NCBI GenBank assembly: GCA_023415055.1
Contig: JAEZLZ010000088.1
Span: forward strand, 1-64,000
Reading direction: 5' to 3'
Length of the DNA: 64,000 nt
Source of the DNA: Bacillota bacterium
GTDB taxonomy: Bacteria > Bacillota > Clostridia > Lachnospirales > Lachnospiraceae
The notes under the pieces were generated by a model. It saw only the letters and a program-made list of their open reading frames with translations, did not search any database and was not told where the DNA came from. Position 1 is the stretch's first letter. Each line of letters starts with the position of its first letter. The translations under genes were made by a program, and so were the position numbers. Positions 1 to 9,211 of this stretch are shown piece after piece.

Positions 1-981
1 AGCATATTCACTGATTGGATAGACGCCAATCTTTTCACCAGCCTGCTTATATCGCTCAATCAGATCCGGAAAGCCTATCTCCAGATTCTTCTCCAGCTCA
101 TCAATCACTCTTGCTTCTACAATATACATTCCGGTATTAGTGAAAAAGGATAGCTCGGGCTTTTCCTTCATACTTTCAATTTTCCCATTCTTATCGATCT
201 CAACAACACCGTAGGGTATTTTGATCATCTTAAGAGAACATACCATAGTAATCAAATTATTTTCTTTCTTATGAAAGCTGTAGATCTTTTCATAATCCTC
301 TTCAATCAAAATATCACAGTTGGACAGGATAAAGGTCTCCTTTACCAGCCCCTGCAAAAGGCTTAATCCCCCACCCGTACCAAGTGGTTTGTCCTCATCA
401 ACATAGGTAATGTAATAATCCTTCTCAAGCTCATTAAAATACGCCTTAATCATATTCTTCTTATGATTCACAATCATATAAAAATCGGTGCAACCTGCAT
501 TTCGAAATTTATGAATAATATGCTCGGCAATCGGGATATCACCAATTGGAATTAACGGTTTTGGTAAAATCTTCGTATAGGGAAATAATCTGGTTCCTAG
601 CCCACCGGCCATAATCACAATCGGAATGTCCAATTTCTTTCTGTTATCAACGATCGTCTCATTCAGAAATACAATCGAATCAATATGCATGTTCTCATCA
701 ACAACCGGTATCGCTTCAATGGAATGTCTCTTCATCGTGGCTATTGCATTGGATTTTTTCTTCACATCAATGTAAATTGGATTATAGTTTGCAATATCCT
801 TGACCTTTGCTTCCAGATTACCCTTCTTCAGGATCCATCTTCGAATATCACCATCTGTAATCGTCCCAGCGAGGCCACCGTCCCTCACCACAAAGAGTAT
901 CTTCATCGCAACCTTATCCAATAAGCTCATAGCGGCAAGCATAGAACTATTCTCATCGATTAAAAAATCTTTAATGTTCAA
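1..981 (-). CDS. CBS-domain sugar-1-phosphate nucleotidyltransferase, 3' end outside the window
   Basis: The frame is open from a TTG start at 981 to the window edge, so the C-terminus is missing. An SD-like AGAGGGGG lies about 8 nt upstream of the TTG. Residues 1 to about 115 look like a CBS pair (ITDGDIRRW, then VKDIANYNPIYIDVKKKS). A nucleotidyltransferase domain follows, with the signature IVIMAGGLGTRLFPYTKILP and later DEDKPLGTGGGLSLL. This CBS plus NTP-transferase layout is that of PtmE-type enzymes, which activate glucosamine-1-phosphate in legionaminic acid clusters. The upstream LegB-like and amidotransferase genes agree with that role. The family call is firm; the exact sugar is inferred. 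Confidence 0.85.
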   Translation of the reverse strand, partial: MNIKDFLIDENSSMLAAMSLLDKVAMKILFVVRDGGLAGTITDGDIRRWILKKGNLEAKVKDIANYNPIYIDVKKKSNAIATMKRHSIEAIPVVDENMHIDSIVFLNETIVDNRKKLDIPIVIMAGGLGTRLFPYTKILPKPLIPIGDIPIAEHIIHKFRNAGCTDFYMIVNHKKNMIKAYFNELEKDYYITYVDEDKPLGTGGGLSLLQGLVKETFILSNCDILIEEDYEKIYSFHKKENNLITMVCSLKMIKIPYGVVEIDKNGKIESMKEKPELSFFTNTGMYIVEARVIDELEKNLEIGFPDLIERYKQAGEKIGVYPISEYA

Positions 982-1006
982 ATACTTTCCCCCTCTTTTA
1001 TGACTA

Positions 1007-1111
1007 TTAAAAATTGGAACGTAAGCATTCTACCACATACATCAAATCTTCCTCAGATAGATTGGTACTACAAGGTATGTTTACGATATGCTCTAGTTTT
1101 CCTCGTTCCAT
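1007..1111 (-). pseudogene. C-terminal remnant of a DegT/DnrJ-family (LegC-like) aminotransferase
   Basis: A 34-codon minus-strand frame beginning MERGKLEHIVNIPCSTNLSE and ending in TAA at 1007 overlaps the 3' end of the sugar amidotransferase gene by 19 nt. Its text, a VNIPCSTNLSEEDL block followed by a VVECLR helix, is what the last 30 residues of sugar aminotransferases of the DegT/LegC type look like. No upstream part of such an enzyme is present in any frame. I read it as the tail of a deleted aminotransferase, which is the step expected after LegB. A short real peptide gene is possible but less likely. Confidence 0.55.
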
Positions 1112-2214
1112 ACAGGATTTTTCAGCTCCCATTTTCCAAATTGATTTTTCACAAATAAATCTTTATTGTAAAGTCTGTCAATGATACTCCAAAACTCAGT
1201 CTCAGAATATCCGTTAAACTCAATGAAATCTGCGACACATCTGCTATCCAGATCATGATCATGCTTTTTTACCAGCGCAATTGCTTCTTCTCTGGTTAAT
1301 AATCCGTAGCGAACAAATCTGGCAGCATAATCCGTGGCAGAAGCATGTCCAAACTTAGGATACTTTAACCAGGAATGAATCAAGTATGCTCGAGAATCAA
1401 TCTGATCAAAATTCTCTACATGATGAGATCTATCCCATTCATGAGATAAATCATGAAAACCTCTGGATTTTGCAAATTGATAATTGGTATAACTATTCCA
1501 AGGTACAAAATACGAAACATACATCGGATCAAGTTTATCCAAGTCCTCTTGCTTAGGTGCCTTTGTCATCTCCAGTGCCTGCTCTGTGATGCCTTCGATG
1601 TTCAACAATTCCTTCAAATCAATATCTGAAGCAACACCATTTTGTAATTGGTTTTTGGCTGAATAGGTCTCCACAGAATTAAGACCGCCATATTCATAAC
1701 TTACATTCTCACCATAAACTAGCAATGGTGTATTAAATTTAATTGCCATATGCATCGGGAATGTATAGATTAAGCGGTCAATAAACCAGGTAGGTTTTCC
1801 ATATTTCTCAAAGGTATATCTCATCAGAAGCTTCTGCGTCTTGATATCGGGCTTCATACTGATGATATTACACCCAAATTCCTCGGATATATTTTTCAAA
1901 TTATGAATGCCTGCCTCAGTCATCTTGAAATTATCTTCGACTGAAAACAGAATTGGGTTCATCTTAAATACTTCTTTCATTAAGTATACTTGGTAATGGC
2001 TATCCTTACCACCGCTGACCGCGATAGCACAGTCATACCCTGTTCCATTCATACCACGATATTTATCACATAATGCTTCTAGCTCTTTATATCTCTTTTC
2101 CCAATCAATAGAGCTTCTTTTCTCATAGGATTGGCATGCAGAGCATACGCCCTCCTCATTAAATGAGATACCTGGTCTGGTATCAGGCATTACACATTTC
2201 TTACAATATTTCAT
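1093..2214 (-). CDS. N-acetyl sugar amidotransferase (PseA/WbpG/PtmG type)
   Basis: The protein is about 373 aa. It has an N-terminal cysteine pair (MKYCKKCVMPDTRPG) and a second pair (VCSAC), consistent with a zinc site. A PP-loop ATPase motif, AVSGGKDSHYQ, follows near residue 65. This is the layout of N-acetyl sugar amidotransferases, which use ammonia from a HisH-like partner to turn an acetamido group on a nonulosonate precursor into an acetamidino group. A GTG start at 2226 has no room for a ribosome site; the ATG at 2214 lies 9 nt after AAAGGGTG and is preferred. It sits between a LegB-like gene and a PtmE-like gene. No HisH/HisF partner is visible in the window. Confidence 0.85.
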   Translation of the reverse strand: MKYCKKCVMPDTRPGISFNEEGVCSACQSYEKRSSIDWEKRYKELEALCDKYRGMNGTGYDCAIAVSGGKDSHYQVYLMKEVFKMNPILFSVEDNFKMTEAGIHNLKNISEEFGCNIISMKPDIKTQKLLMRYTFEKYGKPTWFIDRLIYTFPMHMAIKFNTPLLVYGENVSYEYGGLNSVETYSAKNQLQNGVASDIDLKELLNIEGITEQALEMTKAPKQEDLDKLDPMYVSYFVPWNSYTNYQFAKSRGFHDLSHEWDRSHHVENFDQIDSRAYLIHSWLKYPKFGHASATDYAARFVRYGLLTREEAIALVKKHDHDLDSRCVADFIEFNGYSETEFWSIIDRLYNKDLFVKNQFGKWELKNPVWNEEN

Positions 2215-2356
2215 AATATGATTCACCCTTTCATAACTGTTCTTCTTTTGAAGTAATCAATATGATATATGGAATACTTTATACAATTACATTATATATC
2301 AAATGAACATATAAACAAATAGAATTCGATGCAGATAAGATTTACTATGTTAAGTC

Positions 2357-3337
2357 TTATAAATTATAAATATCTGTCTTATACCTGTCCATATTGTTCC
2401 TAAAGAATTCGATTGTTTCAGCAACTCCTTGTTCAAATGTATACTTGGGACTCCAATCTGTTAATCGTTTAATTTTGCTGTTCGACCCTAACAGTCGGTT
2501 AACCTCGCTCTTTTCCGGCCTCAAACGTTGATCTTCACATACGATCTTAGCTTTGGGATTCATCTGTTTAATTAACTCTTCTGCTAATTGTCCTATCGAT
2601 ATCTCATGTTCCGTTGCTATATTAATCTCCTCACCGATGGTTAAGTCAGATTTCGCTATTTCAATAAAACCATTCACGGTATCTTTCACATAATTAAAAT
2701 CCCGTGTTGGTGTCAGGGATCCAAGCTTTATTTCTTCCTTCCCAGCAAGTAATTGAGTAATAATGGTTGGTATAATTGCTCTTAGGGATTGACGTGGACC
2801 AAAGGTATTAAAAGGTCTTACGATGGATACCGGCAGGTTAAAGCTTCTATAAAATGATTCAGCTAATCTGTCAGCTCCTATCTTTGTAGCAGAATACGGT
2901 GACTGCCCTTGAAATGGATGTAGCTCATCAATGGGAACATATTTTGCCGTTCCATATACCTCAGAAGTCGAAGTAACCAGCACCCGGGAGGTCTCAAGCT
3001 CTCTGGCTGCCTGCAACACATTGAGTGTCCCCTTGATATTGGTATCAACATAAGAATCCGGAGAATGATAACTAAAAGGTATGGCGATTAATGCCGCTAA
3101 ATGATACACCTCATTAATTCCCTTCATTGCTTCCCGTACTCCGTTTGGATCCCTGATATCACCTGTAAAGACCTCTATCTCATCTCGGATCTCTTTGGGT
3201 AGGGTATCGAGCCATCCCCAGGAATTGAAGGAGTTATAATACACAAACGCTTTTACTTTCTCTCCGTTTTTTATTAATTGTTCCACCAAATGGCTTCCTA
3301 TGAAACCATCCGAACCGGTTACTAATATTTTTTTCAT
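2357..3337 (-). CDS. legB: LegB-like NDP-sugar 4,6-dehydratase (extended SDR)
   Basis: This is a 326 aa extended short-chain dehydrogenase. Its Rossmann motif VTGSDGFIGSHL is at the N-terminus, TSTSEVYGTAKY holds the catalytic Ser/Thr region, and YSATKIGADRL is the YxxxK motif. Text such as AFVYYNSFNSWGWLD and DVFGPRQS-like FNTFGPRQS is typical of LegB, which dehydrates GDP- or UDP-GlcNAc in legionaminic acid synthesis. The ATG at 3337 has GGAGGT at the right distance, so the in-frame start at 3370 is rejected. The next pathway enzyme, aminotransferase LegC, survives only as a fragment downstream. Nucleotide specificity cannot be read from sequence alone. Confidence 0.8.
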   Translation of the reverse strand: MKKILVTGSDGFIGSHLVEQLIKNGEKVKAFVYYNSFNSWGWLDTLPKEIRDEIEVFTGDIRDPNGVREAMKGINEVYHLAALIAIPFSYHSPDSYVDTNIKGTLNVLQAARELETSRVLVTSTSEVYGTAKYVPIDELHPFQGQSPYSATKIGADRLAESFYRSFNLPVSIVRPFNTFGPRQSLRAIIPTIITQLLAGKEEIKLGSLTPTRDFNYVKDTVNGFIEIAKSDLTIGEEINIATEHEISIGQLAEELIKQMNPKAKIVCEDQRLRPEKSEVNRLLGSNSKIKRLTDWSPKYTFEQGVAETIEFFRNNMDRYKTDIYNL

Positions 3338-3502
3338 AGTACCTCCATAATAATTGCTACTCGTCTTCAAATAAAAAACCTTGTATAATGTATAATATTA
3401 ATTTTGCTATCATTCAATATAAACCTATTTTATAACATATTTGGATAGGTATCAATCCTTAGTAAGACAATCCCAATAATTTTAGGCATAATTTATTACT
3501 TT

Positions 3503-3554
3503 ATAAACATATAAGGAAGATGTTGTGCTTACAACATCCTCCTTATATGTTTAT
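3503..3554. repeat. 24-bp inverted repeat (long hairpin) at the edge of a duplicated segment
   Basis: Two 24-nt arms, 3503-3526 and 3531-3554, are reverse complements with one mismatch and a 4-nt loop. The right arm begins a segment that is duplicated at 5179. The left arm, when inverted, matches the 5179 copy better than its own partner. Neither side has a clear T-run, so it is a weak terminator candidate. It lies upstream of legB and may instead be a rearrangement scar. Confidence 0.7.
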
Positions 3555-3718
3555 ATTTTCTATCATCAATAAATGATTTTTCCATCAGATACTTTCGTAG
3601 ATACTGCCCATATATGGATTTTACCGTAATGTTAAATTGCTTTACTGTCAGCATCAACTCTATGATGCCGAAACACTCTGGAATATTGAAGCTTATTCAT
3701 TCAGAAAAGAAACATATA
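3531..3718. repeat. Direct repeat copy B (partner at 5179-5366)
   Basis: About 188 nt here match 5179-5366 in the same orientation with scattered substitutions and small indels. They share ACAACATC[CT]TCCTTATATG, TGATTTTTCCATCAGATA and a final block GAAGCTTATTCATTCAGAAA. The repeat covers the stop codon and downstream flank of the GT-C glycosyltransferase gene. The two copies bracket the acyltransferase gene and some gene debris. Confidence 0.8.
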
Positions 3719-3868
3719 TCTGTATCAGATCATACATGTACCAAAATGTCCTTATGATAACCTTCATTTTTACACAAGCAATTGTAACAGCTCTAATATC
3801 ATCTTTTTCCCAATTCATACTTATGTATTTGTAATTAGTGAAAACATAAAAGGTACTTAAGCATAATA
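3693..3868 (-). pseudogene. Decayed duplicate of the 3' end of the GT-C glycosyltransferase gene
   Basis: The minus-strand frame ending at 3693 reads LLCLSTFYVFTNYKYI then MNWEKDDIRAV, and ends YVSFLNE. All of this also occurs at the end of the 551-aa protein encoded at 5343-6998. Relative to that gene the copy lacks about 258 nt (5369-5626) and has frame changes after DDIRAV. There is no credible start. It is therefore a truncated, frameshifted duplicate, not a gene. The surrounding stretch 3869-4025 holds nothing recognisable. Confidence 0.85.
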
Positions 3869-4025
3869 GTTGTATATTCCGACGCACAAACTCCATGTGC
3901 ACGATGATTGAGAGCCATTATCACGATTGAATATAAGTTATCAGGAACCAGTATTCTTATTTTCCTGCCAAAAAACTGATACATATGAACAACTAATGTT
4001 GTCTTTATCTCTATTGATATACATT

Positions 4026-4589
4026 TTATTCTATTCTATCCAGGTAATTCTTCTCAAGTTCTAGTAATTTTTTACTTCTATCTTTAATTTTTCTGAAAGG
4101 TATACCCGCATTTATACTCCAAGGTTCAGAATCTCTGTTTATAAATGAAAAACATCCAAATGAGCTTCCCTCTGCAATATTTACTCCAGGTAAAACCACG
4201 CTTGTTGTTCCGATAATAGCATGTCTTCCAATATGCACAGGAGCACTTTCTACGTTTTTATATTCATTAGGAATCATTGGATTCGTCATTGTCTCACCTG
4301 AATAATCATCACTCACTGTATAAACACAGATACGTGATGAAAGATTAGCGAAATCTTCAATAATAATTCCATCATCTCCACCATACAAAGCTGTATAAGC
4401 CGCAATATGGATATTGCTTCCAATGGTTATATGCCCACTAAGAATACAGAAATCATCAATTCTAACATTATTCCCCACTGAAATACTCTGTTCTCCGTAA
4501 AAGCAAGCATTCCTACTAATTTTAACATTCTTACCATAAGCCTTTAATCCTATTGTTTTTAATTCTTCTTCCGTATAAAAACTTGTCAT
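4026..4589 (-). CDS. Hexapeptide-repeat (left-handed beta-helix) sugar acyltransferase
   Basis: The protein is about 187 aa from the ATG at 4589, which has AGGAGT 7 nt upstream. A longer frame from 4682 lacks a ribosome site. Repeated I/V-x-x-x-x hexads run from about residue 20 to 150, as in ISVGNNVRIDDFCIL, ITIGSNIHIAAYTALYG and VHIGRHAIIGTTSVVLPGV. This is the left-handed helix of maltose/galactoside and VioB/PglD-type acetyltransferases, which use acetyl-CoA. The substrate is probably a sugar of the local polysaccharide; a 4-amino sugar made by the VioA-like enzyme is one option. It sits between two copies of a direct repeat, suggesting late arrival. Confidence 0.8.
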   Translation of the reverse strand: MTSFYTEEELKTIGLKAYGKNVKISRNACFYGEQSISVGNNVRIDDFCILSGHITIGSNIHIAAYTALYGGDDGIIIEDFANLSSRICVYTVSDDYSGETMTNPMIPNEYKNVESAPVHIGRHAIIGTTSVVLPGVNIAEGSSFGCFSFINRDSEPWSINAGIPFRKIKDRSKKLLELEKNYLDRIE

Positions 4590-5342
4590 GTTTTTACTCC
4601 TTACATATCCTGATAAATAGGTTTCACGAATTAAATTCCCAGGGGAATTTATCTGATTATCATTATTACATAGTACCTTCAAACAACTATCGCAAATAAA
4701 TTAAATTTTACTGTTCTGATTTATGCACCCTTATAGATGACCTTCGCATATTGTGTTTACAATTTACATCAGCTTCGCAAAAACAATCTTGCCTCACGAA
4801 ATGATAGAACAAAGCATTCTTTACCAACTTGAGTATTCTTGTGTGGCGCACTCCCATGGTGTAATTAGAACTGGTACTTCATGATCTCGAGGAAGCTGAC
4901 GAGTTTAGTCATTGTAACTGGATTGAAACACAACATCTACGTGATTGCGTTGATCTTTTGGAAAGACTCCTACAGGAGGCTGGGATAGACCTTCCTTCAG
5001 AGGACTAAATTATTACGTAACTATTCAATTGTTTAATATAATTAATAAATTTTTGCTCTACTATCGAAATGATGGTTGGATCAGTCTCCGTGAGGGTTTC
5101 TCACCTTCCGTGATACGCATCTAAACGCTCGTGCAAGCAGCGCTTACTAGACAGAAAATACAATATGACACTTACCATACAACATCTTCCTTATATGTTT
5201 AAACTTTCTATCATCAAAAAATGATTTTTCCATCAGATATTTTGCGTAGGATGCTACATATATAAGGATTTACCGTAATTATAATTTGCTTTACCGTCAG
5301 TATCAAACTCTATGATGCCGCAGTGCTCCGCAATATTGAAGC
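4590..5342. other. Gene debris between acyltransferase and GT-C genes
   Basis: No intact gene is seen in about 750 nt. On plus, 4865-5008 is an open frame without start whose end reads LRDCVDLLERLLQEAGIDLP. It looks like the C-terminus of some protein, but I do not recognise the family. GTGAGGGTTTCTCAC at 5089-5103 is a short palindromic segment. From 5179 onward the sequence is direct repeat copy A. Together these suggest decayed foreign DNA. Confidence 0.5.
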
Positions 5343-5366
5343 TTATTCATTCAGAAAAGAAACATA
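5179..5366. repeat. Direct repeat copy A (partner at 3531-3718)
   Basis: This copy spans the stop codon (5343) and downstream flank of the intact GT-C gene. Similarity to copy B resumes at 5627-5776, opposite 3721-3868, so the duplicated unit originally extended at least 600 nt. Confidence 0.8.
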
Positions 5367-6998
5367 TATTAACTTGCTTAGTCCTTCATTATATATAACA
5401 TCTATATGATAATTTGCATTTAGAAAAGTCGTCTCAAGAGTATTCATATTAGCGCCATTGGGACCAACTATATATAATTCTTTAGGTAATTTCCCATTAT
5501 ATGCTGCCAGTATTTTGTTATAACATTCATTTTCGTTCACAGTTCTAATATACACACCCGTTGTTTTTATACTATCTTGAAAATCAGATTTATAATCCAA
5601 GTTATGGGTTAAATAAAATTGAAAACCTGAATCAGACCATTCATGTACCAAAGTTTCCTTATTATAACCTTCATTTTCATACCAAGCATTTGCAACTGCT
5701 CTGATATCATCTTTTTCCCAATTCATTTTTATGTATTTGTAATTAGTGAAAACATAAAAGGTACTTAAGCATAATAATGAAAAACTAAAAACGATTTTTA
5801 GTGATTTGAGTACAATTTTTTTATTCTTCTTATTACCATATAAATTTGAAACAAATTCTAATAAAGAAGACAAAAAATCATATAAAATTATAATAAAACT
5901 AATAATCCATACTGGTAGAAGAAACAAAGCCCATCTATTTCCAAATCCCGATCCATAGCTTGTATTTGCATAATATCCAAACTTAACCATTAAATAATAA
6001 AGAGAAAAAGATAAAATATTAGTTATAATAAGTTGTTTGCTAATATAATTCTTACTAAAAATAAATACCAAGCAAATAATACCTACGCTGAAAATCATTG
6101 CTATTTTAAGAAATGATTCATAATGAAAAAGATACCTAAATGTTACATATAGATTCAAAATATAATCATAAAAAAAATTATTAGTAATATCAGTACCGCT
6201 AAGACCTTTTATTGAACCCTGACTTTTCATTTGCGGTAAAAGAAATAATTTTATTAATGGAATTGCAGCAAAAATAATAGCAAGTAAATAAACTCCAAAC
6301 GTTTGGGCTATATTTTTTTTGTTTTTTGTCTTAAGAATGTGATATGTTACTGCTAAAGTCATGCCTAATACTATAAAAACTGTACCATACTGGCTATATA
6401 CTGAAAATACACAAAACAATACATACAATATCAAGTTTATTAAACGAAGTTCCGTATCATCAAGTAAGCGTACGAAAAAGTAACATGTCCAAGCTAAAAA
6501 GCACATTGCCAAATTATATTCTGCACATTCTTGAGCATAAAAATAAATCATGAAAGTGAATGAATATAAGATAATACTAACTGTTGCCCAATAATAATTA
6601 GCTTTTCGCTTAACAGTAAAATAAACACCAATGGAACTAATTAGGGTTATAAAAACACCTGCTAATCTAAACCAATATTCAGAATCATTCATTTTTAGCC
6701 AAAAATACATCAATATATTATAGAGTGGGGGCTGATATGTAGATCGAATTCTCTGATACATACTAAAGGTTAATCTGCCGCCAGGAACAGGACCTAGCAT
6801 ATATTTTGAATAAAAGAATTCTATACTCTCATCGTACCATAAAGATGAATTCGTTAACTTAAAACTCAAGACTATACCACACAGAATTAAAGTAAATACA
6901 AGCATAATTATTTGTAAACTTTTACCATATATAATATTTGATATTAAAGGACTGTTCTTTTTCTTAATTTTTAGAAAAGCTTGTGAGATTTTTTTCAT
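5343..6998 (-). CDS. GT-C family membrane glycosyltransferase (GT39/ArnT-like)
   Basis: This 551 aa polytopic protein has roughly ten or more hydrophobic segments. Just after the first, at residues 54-58, is WYDES. The acidic Asp-Glu pair in the first external loop is the metal and lipid-phosphate site of GT-C enzymes that use undecaprenyl-phosphate sugars. A soluble C-terminal part follows the last membrane segment (CLSTFYVFTNYKYI) and ends YVSFLNE. The start has AAGGTGG 4 nt upstream. It lies downstream of the chain-length gene, so it probably decorates the polysaccharide or a lipid-linked intermediate outside the membrane. Its 3' end was duplicated and left as a pseudogene at 3.7 kb. Donor and acceptor are unknown. 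Confidence 0.75.
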   Translation of the reverse strand: MKKISQAFLKIKKKNSPLISNIIYGKSLQIIMLVFTLILCGIVLSFKLTNSSLWYDESIEFFYSKYMLGPVPGGRLTFSMYQRIRSTYQPPLYNILMYFWLKMNDSEYWFRLAGVFITLISSIGVYFTVKRKANYYWATVSIILYSFTFMIYFYAQECAEYNLAMCFLAWTCYFFVRLLDDTELRLINLILYVLFCVFSVYSQYGTVFIVLGMTLAVTYHILKTKNKKNIAQTFGVYLLAIIFAAIPLIKLFLLPQMKSQGSIKGLSGTDITNNFFYDYILNLYVTFRYLFHYESFLKIAMIFSVGIICLVFIFSKNYISKQLIITNILSFSLYYLMVKFGYYANTSYGSGFGNRWALFLLPVWIISFIIILYDFLSSLLEFVSNLYGNKKNKKIVLKSLKIVFSFSLLCLSTFYVFTNYKYIKMNWEKDDIRAVANAWYENEGYNKETLVHEWSDSGFQFYLTHNLDYKSDFQDSIKTTGVYIRTVNENECYNKILAAYNGKLPKELYIVGPNGANMNTLETTFLNANYHIDVIYNEGLSKLIYVSFLNE

Positions 6999-7108
6999 AT
7001 ATCCACCTTATAAAGATTATTTATTTATCTTTTGGGTCAAAATAAAATTTAGAACAACATACAGAGATACCGTACGTACCTAATAGCTCGAATTGAGCTT
7101 AAGTGATT

Positions 7109-8152
7109 TTATAGGCTTTTTCTTATCTCTTTGTCCCAATATTCTTTAATAAATGCAATAAGTACACTAAAAATACCACCTAGAAATGCACCAATTATAG
7201 TATTTTGCAAATTATTTGAATTCATTTTTCTTGAAGGCGCTACTGGCTGTCCTGCCAAATAAACACTTGATTTAATAACACTGTTTAAATCCGATTCAAT
7301 AATATCACTTTTATTAGAATTAAAGTACTTATCAATTATTTCTTCTTCTTGATTCAAATCATTGATATATCCATTGTATAAGTTTATTGTATTCTCTAAA
7401 ACAATATTTTCTTGTTCATATGTTATTATATCACTTTCAATTTTTGTATAATTAGGGTTAATAATATCTTCAAGAATGACAAATTTACTAGAATCAGATT
7501 TATTATTAATTCCATTCATCGCCTCTTCTTGGTTTATTGTTTGTGGTGTTACTTCTAATAATTTTTTATTTTCTTCAATTATTTTTTTATTAGTTTCAAC
7601 TTTTATTTGATTACTTTCAACCTCTATAGAAAATTTATCCTGAAAATAAGTTACAATTCTATCTTGGATCATTATATTTAAATATTCGATGTAATTATTA
7701 AAAACTAATTCAGCAAGTTTTTTTGATTCTTCAGATGAATTCGAAGAAATATTAACACTATAAATATTCTGTTCTTCTGCTGAAGCAACATTGTATTTTT
7801 TTTGAATACTATTTTTTAATATATCAAATGCTTCACTATCGCCATCCATATCCTGAACTGTATTAGTTAGCACATCATTACTAGTAATCAATTCGAAATA
7901 CTCTTGATTGGTTGATATTGGTAATTCGTATTCTCCGAATTTGGTAGTTATTTTTTCCGGAAAATTAATTATAAAGTTCAATTGAGTTTGATAAACAGAC
8001 GGTATGATAAATACACTAAATAAGCCAGTTACTATAGTTGTAATTAAAGTTAATGAAATTATCAATATTTTATGTTTCCACAGAAGCAAAACAAGGTACT
8101 TAAAATCAATCTTTTCATATTTGGCATTAATTTCATTTTTATTATTTTCCAT
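7109..8152 (-). CDS. Polysaccharide chain-length regulator (Wzz/YveK family)
   Basis: The protein is 347 aa. A short cytoplasmic N-terminus, IDFKYLVLLLWKHK, leads into a membrane segment at about 27-52. A long extracellular helical region with coiled-coil character (about 150-270) follows. The end has a proline motif, AGQPVAPSRKM, and a second membrane segment, IIGAFLGGIFSVLIAFIKEY. This is the Wzz/CapA co-polymerase layout controlling polymer length with Wzy and Wzx. No tyrosine-kinase domain is attached and no Wze/CapB-like kinase or phosphatase gene is in the window. AAGAGAT precedes the ATG. Confidence 0.85.
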   Translation of the reverse strand: MENNKNEINAKYEKIDFKYLVLLLWKHKILIISLTLITTIVTGLFSVFIIPSVYQTQLNFIINFPEKITTKFGEYELPISTNQEYFELITSNDVLTNTVQDMDGDSEAFDILKNSIQKKYNVASAEEQNIYSVNISSNSSEESKKLAELVFNNYIEYLNIMIQDRIVTYFQDKFSIEVESNQIKVETNKKIIEENKKLLEVTPQTINQEEAMNGINNKSDSSKFVILEDIINPNYTKIESDIITYEQENIVLENTINLYNGYINDLNQEEEIIDKYFNSNKSDIIESDLNSVIKSSVYLAGQPVAPSRKMNSNNLQNTIIGAFLGGIFSVLIAFIKEYWDKEIRKSL

Positions 8153-8289
8153 AGTTATCTCTTATGATTTATTTAAAAGCTAATAATCATAATTACCTTT
8201 CTTTTAGATTTATAATTGGAAATACTCAGATGATATGAACATTAGAGTTTCCTGGAGTACACTTTCAGTATGTAATATGTTATCAATCA

Positions 8290-9174
8290 TTACTCTAGCC
8301 TCTTATTTTCCTCTTCCACTAAAGACAAAATATATTGACCATAATCTGTCATATATAGGCTATTTCCAATCGCCTTTAGCTGATCTCGACTAATAAATCC
8401 TCTTCGCCAAGCAATTTCTTCTAAACATGCAATATAAAATCCCTGTCGCGATTGGATAGCCTCAACATATTCTGCAGCTTTCAGCATTCCATCCGGGGTC
8501 CCTGTATCAAGCCATGCCATACCTCTTCCCATGAGTACAACGTTGAGTTCATTATCCATTAAATACACTTTATTAATATCTGTAATCTCTATTTCACCGC
8601 GTTCTGATGGTTTTACATTCTTGGCAATTTCTATAACGCGATTATCATAAAAATATAATCCTGGAACGGCGTAATTAGATTTGGGATTTTGAGGTTTCTC
8701 TTCGATGGATAATACCTTATTATCACTATCAAATTCAACTACTCCAAAAGAACGTGCATCTTTCACCGGATACCCAAAAACTGTTGCCCCTTTTTCAAGT
8801 CTACTGGCACGATTGAGTATTCTTGTCAAATCTTGACCATAGAAGACATTATCACCAAGTATTAAACATACACTGTCGTTACCGATAAATTCCTGCCCAA
8901 GTATGAAGGCATCTGCGAGTCCCTTTGGCTTATCTTGTACCTTGTATGTGATTTTAAGTCCCAGTGTTGAACCATCATCAAAGAGTCTTTTATACGCTGG
9001 AGTATCCTCTGGAGTTGAAATGATAAGAATCTCTCTAATACTAGCTAAGATAAGCACTGACAAAGGATAATAAATTAATGGCTTATCATATATTGGAAGT
9101 AATTGTTTTGAAACAGCGTGAGTCATCGGATATAGTCTTGATCCTTTCCCGCCTGCTAAAATAATACCTTTCAT
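8290..9174 (-). CDS. rfbA: Glucose-1-phosphate thymidylyltransferase (RmlA/RfbA)
   Basis: The protein is 294 aa, the usual RmlA length, from the ATG at 9174 with AGGAGG 6 nt upstream; an in-frame start at 9198 is rejected. Motifs are GIILAGGKGSRLYPMTHAVS (nucleotide binding and pyrophosphorylase signature), YDKPLIYYPLSVLI and LGDNVFYGQD. It makes dTDP-glucose from Glc-1-P and dTTP. The usual partners rmlB, rmlC and rmlD are not in the window. The upstream neighbour is a VioA-like aminotransferase, so the product may go to dTDP-4-amino-4,6-dideoxyglucose with a 4,6-dehydratase encoded elsewhere. Confidence 0.93.
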   Translation of the reverse strand: MKGIILAGGKGSRLYPMTHAVSKQLLPIYDKPLIYYPLSVLILASIREILIISTPEDTPAYKRLFDDGSTLGLKITYKVQDKPKGLADAFILGQEFIGNDSVCLILGDNVFYGQDLTRILNRASRLEKGATVFGYPVKDARSFGVVEFDSDNKVLSIEEKPQNPKSNYAVPGLYFYDNRVIEIAKNVKPSERGEIEITDINKVYLMDNELNVVLMGRGMAWLDTGTPDGMLKAAEYVEAIQSRQGFYIACLEEIAWRRGFISRDQLKAIGNSLYMTDYGQYILSLVEEENKRLE

Positions 9175-9211
9175 TACATACCTCCTTTTTATTACCAATT
9201 AGTAACTAAGG

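Noticed and set aside
3637..3834. 65-codon plus-strand frame
   Set aside because: It lies antisense to the duplicated GT-C remnant and has no ribosome site.
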